Assembly: GCA_021030905.1 (NCBI GenBank)
Contig: JAGFMI010000003.1
Span: 930,001 to 994,000 of the forward strand
DNA from: Pyrenula massariospora
Lineage: Eukaryota > Ascomycota > Eurotiomycetes > Pyrenulales > Pyrenulaceae
Direction: 5' to 3'
Length of the DNA stretch: 64,000 bases
In this document: positions 57,764 through 64,000 of the stretch, piece by piece
How positions within the stretch are numbered: the first letter of the stretch is position 1
How the letters are laid out: each line of letters starts with the position of its first letter
Position numbers and translations under genes: made by a program
The notes under the pieces: generated by a model
What the model saw: only the letters and a program-made list of their open reading frames with translations
Database searches by the model: none
Told to the model about the DNA's origin: nothing

Positions 57764-60706
57764 ATGCTTCGGAGACAGCCAACGGCCATGCTTCTGTGTG
57801 CGCCTCACTCCACCCGTCTCGATTCCACAGGCCGCTCGTGCAATCACGATTCGCCTCTGCACCGCGAGGTCCGCCCACCTTGCCCATCAGACTCGCCAGG
57901 GGCAAGCCACCTATTATCCCAGACGCACGTCCTGCATCATGGATGGTGCGCTTGCCGGTTTTACGCTGACCTCCAAAATCCTGACTTTGTTGTAAATAGG
58001 AGGGATAGGGTACGATCGCAACTCGACGACACCGGCTACGACGACAACTCAGTTGAGCCATTACACTCCTTGGAAACTTCACGCGCCGATTTTAAGCGTC
58101 TTAACGTACCTGCATCGACCAATAATAGTATCACAACCCCCTCCATCCTCGTTGGGCGTCTAGGTAACCTTCCGCAACTGTCCTACAACCGACCATCCGT
58201 CATTCGGATCACTGAGGACCTACGAGCAGCTCAACGCCCTTTGACTCCCTTCATCGTTAATGATGAAATGACGACGGTGACAACTCCCAATTCACCTCCC
58301 GATCTCTCCGGATCGAAATCTTCAAAATCCTCCTCTTACCACTCGTCCTCGCAATTATCCAGCCCCGATGGTGTCCTTGCTGACATCTCAAATTTTGAGG
58401 ATATCGGCCTCGATGACGATGCGACGCTGGAGTATGTTGATCCCTATGCAACTGGTTCGATAACAGGGGCAAAGCAACAGTCACGGTCTGCTTCAAATGT
58501 AACCGTGAGACAGAAATCGGCGCCTTTGCTCTCAAACAGAGAATTGATGGGATCTAAGCGGCCGGATTTTCCCAGCTTGCATGGCCAAGTTCAGAATGCA
58601 GTATCACACAGAGCATCGGAGGCAACTGGCCCTTTGAAGAGCGCAAACTCACTCAAAGGTTATACAAGCAGCTCTGCATCTTCTCTGACGATTCCGTCCA
58701 AAAGTCGTCCGGGTAGATCTCGCTCTTCTTCCCCTGCTCATGGAATTCCAACATCTGCAGCTTCGTCGTATACAAGTAACAGCGCATCAATCAGGACAGC
58801 AACGACTTCCCCTAAACTCTTGGGGTCGACCTCTCGAAAAGAAAGCTGGCAACCGACTCGAAAATCAGCGAAAGAATTGGAAGCTGAATATCATGATTCA
58901 GACGATGAGCTACCTGACGACGCCGCTCTGTGGAATGTCCCTATGTCACCACGTCCGCCTCAAGAGCGAACCTCTCCAGGTCCTGCCAGTAGAAATGGTT
59001 CTCCAGAGCGAGATATACCTTTGCCCAGCCCGGGGCCCACTCCTTTGGAACACTCCATATCTGCGCCGATACTCCCGGACGGGTCTTTTGACATGACACA
59101 ACAACAAACCTTGCCGAAGACAAGACCCCCTCCGAGAACTTCCTCGTTGGGCCCGAATTTCCACCATAACAATCCCAGCACAACAGAGTTTCGATCTAAT
59201 TTCCGAGATCACCGTACAAAATCATGGACTCTAGCCATGTCAGATCTAAGCGAAGAGGCGAAGCATATTACCGAAGCTTTGGAATTTCATGTCACTGAGG
59301 CAGAGCGTCGGCAGGCAGAAAGATTACAGAACGGGACTAGATCAAGCAGGCCAAGCCTTGAAAGTTCTATGCGCTCTAGGAAAGCCAAAAGCTTTGTAGA
59401 ACTTCCGCCATTGCAAAAATCGAACGTCATGATTGATCCGCTGCCACCGAGCAAAGAGAAAGAAAAGATTCTGAGTCGGACACGACCGAGTTGGCTACCT
59501 CCCAAAGACCCGAAGGAAGAGCGGAAGCACTTGAAAGAATACCAGCGCATGATGACAGCGTCAGTTGAGGCCGAAAAACGCCGAGAGCAGAAGCAGACAA
59601 AGTTGGCTTGCGATAAAGATAGCACGCGAGAGATGTTGGACCGCATTTGGGACCAATATGTTTTTCCTGACTGGCAGAAGACCGTCTCAGAGCATCGAAC
59701 CCGAGAGCTTTGGTGGAGAGGTATCAGTCCCAACGTTCGTGGGATGGTCTGGGAGAGGGCAGTCGGCAATGAGCTCGCTTTAATACCAGACACGTATCGA
59801 AAAGCCCTTGAGCGTGCTAAGCACCATAAGAAACGACTCGCAACATTAAAAGACAGTGCCGATGCTACTGCCGAGGATAGACGCATGAAGGAATGGTTCG
59901 AAGACATTGATCGCGACGTTACCGTTGTCTGGCCCGAGCTCAACCTCTTCCAGCACGGCTGCCCATATCATGACAATTTGGTAGATCTTCTCGAGGCATA
60001 CGCCATGTACAGAGCAGACGTGGGCTACTGCTTCGGCATCCACACTGTGGCAGCGCTTATCTTGCTGCAAGTTCCCACTGCTTCTTCCGCCTTTGTCCTC
60101 CTTGCCAACATCCTGAACCGACGCCTTGCCCTCTCCTTCCTTACGAATGACCCCACTGGAACTGGTCGAACCTACACTCTTGCATTGCAAACGCTCGCCT
60201 ACAAGTTCCCTCGGCTGCATCAATACCTCTTCGGCTCCCCATCGTCCGCTGCATCCACACCTCAGCCTAACGGCAAAAGCGCCAGCGCTCCTCCAAGTCG
60301 GTCTCCGTCTCCCAACCCATCTCGTAGCGTCTCGCCTTTGCATTCCCCGCCGCCGCAAACACTCTCCCTCCACCCACCAGAGATTCTCGAACCCCTCTTT
60401 CGCACTCTCTTCACTAACCTTTTACCCGTCGATCACGCAACACGCGTGTGGGACTGCTTCGTCTTTGAAGGTGATCGAATTCTCATCCGCGCTGCAACGG
60501 CGGTTTTGGGCGCTCTAGAACCTGTCCTATTTGACATTCCGGGTCATGATGTGTTTGAGCAGAGAGAATTGGTGAGACAGTGCGTTGGCTGGGGACCTTA
60601 TGGGCGCGGAAAAGAGGGAAAGAAGGTCGAGGGAGCATTTGGCGATGTGGAGAAATTTATGGAGGCTGTTAGAGAGGCGGGGAGGGTGGAGAAGGGGAGA
60701 CAGTGA
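57764..60706 (+). CDS. TBC-domain protein (atypical Rab-GAP), up to 980 aa
   Basis: Fungal protein with a C-terminal TBC (Rab-GAP) domain. A continuous frame from ATG 57764 gives 980 aa. However, the first 168 residues look poorly conserved, and an ATG at 58268 (MTTVTTPNSPPDLSGSKSSK) is a likelier start, giving 812 aa. A long Ser/Pro-rich disordered region precedes a helix (LKEYQRMMTASVEAEKRREQ). The TBC fold begins near residue 650: WWRGISPNVRGMVWERAVG, WFEDIDRDVTVVWPELNLF, YAMYRADVGYCFGIHTVAAL. A Ser/Pro loop follows, then RTLFTNLLPVDHATRVWDCF. The arginine finger (IxxDxxR) is IDRDVTV here and the glutamine finger (YxQ) is YCF, so both catalytic residues are replaced. It may act as a scaffold rather than a GAP. 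Confidence 0.85.
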   Translation: MLRRQPTAMLLCAPHSTRLDSTGRSCNHDSPLHREVRPPCPSDSPGASHLLSQTHVLHHGWCACRFYADLQNPDFVVNRRDRVRSQLDDTGYDDNSVEPLHSLETSRADFKRLNVPASTNNSITTPSILVGRLGNLPQLSYNRPSVIRITEDLRAAQRPLTPFIVNDEMTTVTTPNSPPDLSGSKSSKSSSYHSSSQLSSPDGVLADISNFEDIGLDDDATLEYVDPYATGSITGAKQQSRSASNVTVRQKSAPLLSNRELMGSKRPDFPSLHGQVQNAVSHRASEATGPLKSANSLKGYTSSSASSLTIPSKSRPGRSRSSSPAHGIPTSAASSYTSNSASIRTATTSPKLLGSTSRKESWQPTRKSAKELEAEYHDSDDELPDDAALWNVPMSPRPPQERTSPGPASRNGSPERDIPLPSPGPTPLEHSISAPILPDGSFDMTQQQTLPKTRPPPRTSSLGPNFHHNNPSTTEFRSNFRDHRTKSWTLAMSDLSEEAKHITEALEFHVTEAERRQAERLQNGTRSSRPSLESSMRSRKAKSFVELPPLQKSNVMIDPLPPSKEKEKILSRTRPSWLPPKDPKEERKHLKEYQRMMTASVEAEKRREQKQTKLACDKDSTREMLDRIWDQYVFPDWQKTVSEHRTRELWWRGISPNVRGMVWERAVGNELALIPDTYRKALERAKHHKKRLATLKDSADATAEDRRMKEWFEDIDRDVTVVWPELNLFQHGCPYHDNLVDLLEAYAMYRADVGYCFGIHTVAALILLQVPTASSAFVLLANILNRRLALSFLTNDPTGTGRTYTLALQTLAYKFPRLHQYLFGSPSSAASTPQPNGKSASAPPSRSPSPNPSRSVSPLHSPPPQTLSLHPPEILEPLFRTLFTNLLPVDHATRVWDCFVFEGDRILIRAATAVLGALEPVLFDIPGHDVFEQRELVRQCVGWGPYGRGKEGKKVEGAFGDVEKFMEAVREAGRVEKGRQ

Positions 60707-61149
60707 AGAGATGGCAAAGCATCGTTATTTTTTGTCTTTATTTCCCAGGGGTTGAAGGCTTGTATGATCATTTTGTTTACTTCTTTGTGCTCTGCTGGTG
60801 GAACAGCATGCCTGAAGGGCTTGTACAGCGTGCTTCTTGTTCTGATCGACTGTACAGAAACCGGTGGAATGAACGATTTATGTAACGCTTAATGGACGGC
60901 GTTGGATACGTTTAGGATGGGTTGCCGCAAGCTTTCTTGACTGGCTATAGACATCATTATGGGAAGAATGCTTTCTTTACTTTACCTCATGGCTCTCCTA
61001 GGAGATATGCATATTCAGTCAACTGGTTAGGATTGTTCAGATTCTTGACACAAGCAGAGCGCGCTTCTCCCGTCTGCCTATTGCTTTAACGAGGATTTGC
61101 ACAATTCTAAGACATGACATTTTCTTCGTATGGATGTCATCATTTGAAG
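60707..61149. other. Convergent intergenic region
   Basis: About 440 nt between the 3' ends of the TBC and SLX9 genes. Nothing notable. Confidence 0.5.
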
Positions 61150-61801
61150 TCACCCGTCATCTCTACCATTATTTTGCATTTTTCGTCCATCAATCTCTCC
61201 CCCACCCACCCCAACCCCCTCCCTCCTCTCCATGGTGCCCCCCAGAAATCTTCTCAGCGCCGCAAATCTCTCCGCCGTCGTCATCATCGGACCGCCGCCT
61301 CGTCCCATCGCTATCCTCACTCCGGTATTCTCGTCCCCATCACTCCTGCTAACCTCTGAACCTTCCCCTCCTCCCCCCTCAACCTCCACCCCCGCAGCCA
61401 GCGCCGCCATATTCCTCCCAAACCGCTCCCTCTCCCGCCGCTCCAGCCGATCCCTCCTCTTCAGCGCCCCCGGTCTGGACTTGAGGCTCTTCTGGCGTAT
61501 CACGGCCGTCGCGTTTTGTGTGTGTTTCTCTTCCCGGGAGGTGGAAGGGAGGGCGCTGGCGAGGTCTGAGAGGGTGGTGACGAGCTTTTTGGTTGGGCGG
61601 CGGCGTCGGCGGTTGGGGGTGGGTGGGGTGTGGGATTTGGTTACTTTGGAGAGGAAGTGGGTGTGTTTTATGTGGGATTTGTCTTTTTTGGTGGTGTGGA
61701 AGGGGGAGGGGGAGGGGTGGTGGTGGTGGGGGGGTTTGGACTTGGCCTGGGGGAGGGTTAGTATTTGCTGGCGTTGATCGTGTTGAGCTTGTACGTACCA
61801 T
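61150..61801 (-). CDS. SLX9: Slx9-like ribosome biogenesis protein, 199 aa
   Basis: Nucleolar factor of the Slx9 family needed for 40S pre-ribosome maturation and export. The coding sequence is ATG (61799-61801), a 52-nt intron (61747-61798; GTACGT...CCCCAG) and exon 61150-61746, giving MAKSKPP and so on, about 199 aa. Family landmarks are HTTKKDKSHIKHTHFLSKV, RRRRRPTKKLVTTLSDLASA, SLKSRPGALKRRDRLERRER, ERFGRNMAAL and TTAERFAALRRFLGGTMER. The first coding exon is only the start codon. The reading would start without introns only at a non-ATG codon, so the spliced model is preferred. The coding strand flips from C-rich to G-rich near 61.48 kb. Confidence 0.85.
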
Positions 61802-62243
61802 GCTTGGAGATACGTCTCTGAGGCTTGAAGATGGGGGTGCGATGGTTGATTTCACACGTTGCGCCTCCTTAGAAAGCGTGTGTGAGCGTGTGAGATTTTT
61901 GCTATGGCAGTCTTTTTTCCCCCGGGCCTCGGTGGCATGGATCGACCGGTTCGCTTACCCGAGATCCAAGGGATCAGCCCTATCCGAGTCAAGCTCCAGG
62001 GACGTGGGGCACCGTATGACGCCGCACGGTGGTACTGCAGCTCATCCCACCCTCATCCCGTCCAACTTTTGCATCACGACAGACCTCGCCCGCCCGTGCT
62101 TATCTTCATCGCCTTTTGAGCTCTTTACTTATACTTGATCCCATGGCTGCATGCTGACAGTTGCAACTCGGTTTCTCTGTCCGCGGTCGTGCCTTCCCTT
62201 TCCCCGTCCTCCATTTCGACTCTGCCCGTTCCGAGTCTTGAAG
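61802..62243. promoter_or_regulatory. Divergent promoter of SLX9 and GPD1
   Basis: 442 nt between the divergent start codons. A pyrimidine-rich stretch directly before the GPD1 ATG (about 62190-62240, e.g. CCTTTCCCCGTCCTCC) is typical of strongly expressed fungal genes. No specific factor site is claimed. Confidence 0.45.
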
Positions 62244-63603
62244 ATGGACCCAAAAACTCTTTCCGCGAAGATGGCGACGTTAGCGCCAAACTCCCAATTG
62301 AAGAAGCTTCGAGTATCGATCGTCGGCAGCGGAAACTGGTTCGAAACCCTAGATATTGACCACATCCTCTGCTGACAGTCCTAGGGGCTCAACTATTGCC
62401 AAAATCGTTGCCGAAAATGTCAACGCACACCCTAACATTTTTGAGAAGGAGGTCCGAATGTGGGTTTTTGAAGAAGAGATCACCATCTCGAAGACTTGGA
62501 AACGATACGACTCATCCTCAGAACTATGCACCAAGCCACAGAATTTGACGAAGCTAATCAATCACTTCCACGAAAACGTCAAATATTTGCCTGATATCCC
62601 ACTTCCCCACAACATCGTTGCAACACCTTCGCTTCCGGAATCGGTCAAGGACAGCTCAATTCTAATCTTCAACCTCCCTCATCAATTCATTGGCAGAGTC
62701 TGCTCCCAACTCCGCGGTCACATTGTTCCCTTCGCCCGTGGAATATCCTGCATTAAAGGCGTCGACGTCCAAGGCGACAATATAGGCCTCTTTTCCGAGA
62801 AGATTGGTGCGGAGCTAGGCATCTACTGCGGCGCCTTATCTGGAGCCAACATCGCCAATGAGGTCGCACAAGAGAAATTCTCTGAAACGACTATCGCCTA
62901 TGATCCTCCACCTATGGACTCCCAAGCGCCAACACCTGTTCACTCTGGCCCTCCATCTCCCTCTGCCTCCAACGTCGACCTGACGCAGCTAGTCCATAAA
63001 GACGCTTCTGGGAAAGCCTCCAAGGTCAAGCTCCGTCCTTTACCCTCAGAATACCATCCATTTGACCACGGCACCGTCAAGACTCTTTTCCACCGCCCCT
63101 ATTTCCACGTCAGAGTCATCTCCGATGTCGCGGGTACATCGCTCGGTGGAGCCCTGAAAAACATCGTGGCACTTGCGGCAGGCTTCGTCGACGGTCTCGG
63201 CTGGGGTGACAATGCTAAAGCGGCTATTATGCGCGTAGGGCTACTGGAGATGGTTAAATTTGGAACACGATTCTTCGAGCGTACCATCCAGCCTGCAACC
63301 TTCACCGAAGAATCCGCCGGGGTGGCCGATCTCATCACGACATGCTCCGGCGGTAGGAACCACCGGTGCGCAAAATTGTCTGTTCAGAGGGGTGTCAGTA
63401 TTGAAGAAGTTGAAGCGTCCGAGTTGAACGGGCAGAAACTTCAGGGAACGCTGACAGCAGTAGAGGTTAACTCATTTCTGAAGGCGAGGGGAATGGAGAG
63501 GGACTTCCCGCTCTTTACGGCGGTGTTTGATATTTTGCAAGGGAAGGCGGACGTGAAGAATTTGCCAGAATTAATCGAACCAAGTAGTGAGGGGCTGCCG
63601 TAA
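62244..63603 (+). CDS. GPD1: NAD-dependent glycerol-3-phosphate dehydrogenase
   Basis: Cytosolic enzyme reducing dihydroxyacetone phosphate to glycerol-3-phosphate; central to glycerol production, osmotic adaptation and lipid synthesis. Exons 62244-62338 and 62385-63603, 437 aa. The intron interrupts the NAD-binding loop GSGNWGSTIAKI. Further landmarks are [105 protein letters not shown] and [13 protein letters not shown] Pro/Ser-rich insertion of about 50 residues after AYDPPPMDS is known from filamentous fungi. The stop codon TAA at 63601-63603 lies inside a consensus donor sequence (GTAAGTATG), so a spliced variant with a different C-terminus is possible. Confidence 0.96.
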
Positions 63604-64000
63604 GTATGCTTTCATTTTTTTTGTTCTTACCTGTGGCTAGCCACAATTGTCTATATGCGATAGTGGCTTCTGTGTTTATAAAGGTCAATAGATTGGTGGG
63701 CAGCTTGGACTAGCGTGCGAAGGCAGGATGACTATGATTACGGGACGCTCTATTGTACAGAGAAGCTATGAGCTTGCATATATCAGGACAATAATCGGTT
63801 TTCGTTTCATACACATCTGTTTCAAAACTCAACCTGCTCATCGAACAACAAAGTGACTGATGTAGTTCAGATAGGGACGATCACAATCAGGAGCAATTAC
63901 TATACCCAGTTCATCGCGACATGCTTGGTCATAAGACTATTCCCACCGGCAAACTGCCTTTCTCACCTCACTCGGCTCCGCTGCTGGACGATGATCCTAA
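63604..64000. other. GPD1 3' flank
   Basis: About 400 nt to the window edge. No gene seen; possible alternative 3' exon of GPD1 after an acceptor at 63640. Confidence 0.4.

Noticed and set aside
61232-61777. 181-codon plus-strand ORF antisense to SLX9
   Set aside because: Low-complexity shadow of the SLX9 coding sequence.

Overview
The window is nuclear DNA from a filamentous ascomycete (Pezizomycotina). The evidence is short spliceosomal introns of about 41-100 nt with GTRNGT donors and CTNAY-like branch sites, a velvet regulator (VelB), a HET-domain gene, a Clr5-ankyrin gene, a 2EXR gene and fungal forms of TERT, recyclin-1, Rsa4, Slx9 and Uaf30. The gene style would suit Leotiomycetes, but this cannot be settled from the sequence alone. 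All spliced models were built by eye from splice signals and reading-frame continuity.

Layout. 1-16.5 kb: 5' part of eIF3b (PRT1), a Uaf30-like DEK_C/SWIB protein, a small Cys-rich protein, velB, a DUF3602 protein, MSH4 and a medium-chain reductase. 17-20 kb: decayed genes (an unknown ORF broken by a stop, a frameshifted ankyrin relic, a multi-LysM pseudogene) and a 34-bp perfect palindrome. 20.5-24.3 kb: an intact 1215-aa Clr5-ankyrin protein. 24.9-27 kb: the 3' half of a DUF6536-type membrane gene followed by an AT-rich island. 27.3-31.1 kb: RSA4 and an arrestin-like gene. 31.5-33.3 kb: relics, the clearest being a haloacid-dehalogenase-like pseudogene. 33.4-45.4 kb: an NAD(P)-binding protein with an 8-nt micro-exon, a second Cys-rich protein, RCY1, a HET protein and a DAHP synthase. 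45.4-49.9 kb: no intact gene, but a second MITE copy, a tandem repeat and a 63-bp-arm foldback element. 49.9-63.6 kb: a 2EXR protein, a membrane-anchored deaminase, TERT (possibly with a tiny divergent spliced gene), an atypical TBC protein, SLX9 and glycerol-3-phosphate dehydrogenase.

The conserved genes cover translation initiation, rDNA transcription, ribosome biogenesis (Rsa4, Slx9), meiosis, telomere maintenance, trafficking and primary metabolism. They are unrelated housekeeping genes rather than a biosynthetic cluster. Between them lie accessory stretches holding self/non-self-type genes (HET, Clr5-ankyrin), broken genes and short non-autonomous elements.

The most unusual signal is compositional. 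In at least nine genes the coding strand is strongly C-rich and then flips abruptly to G-rich towards the stop codon, with matching synonymous codon shifts. Other recurrent oddities are first coding exons of only 3-7 nt in three genes and a TBC protein lacking both catalytic finger residues. I found no convincing new multi-gene system.
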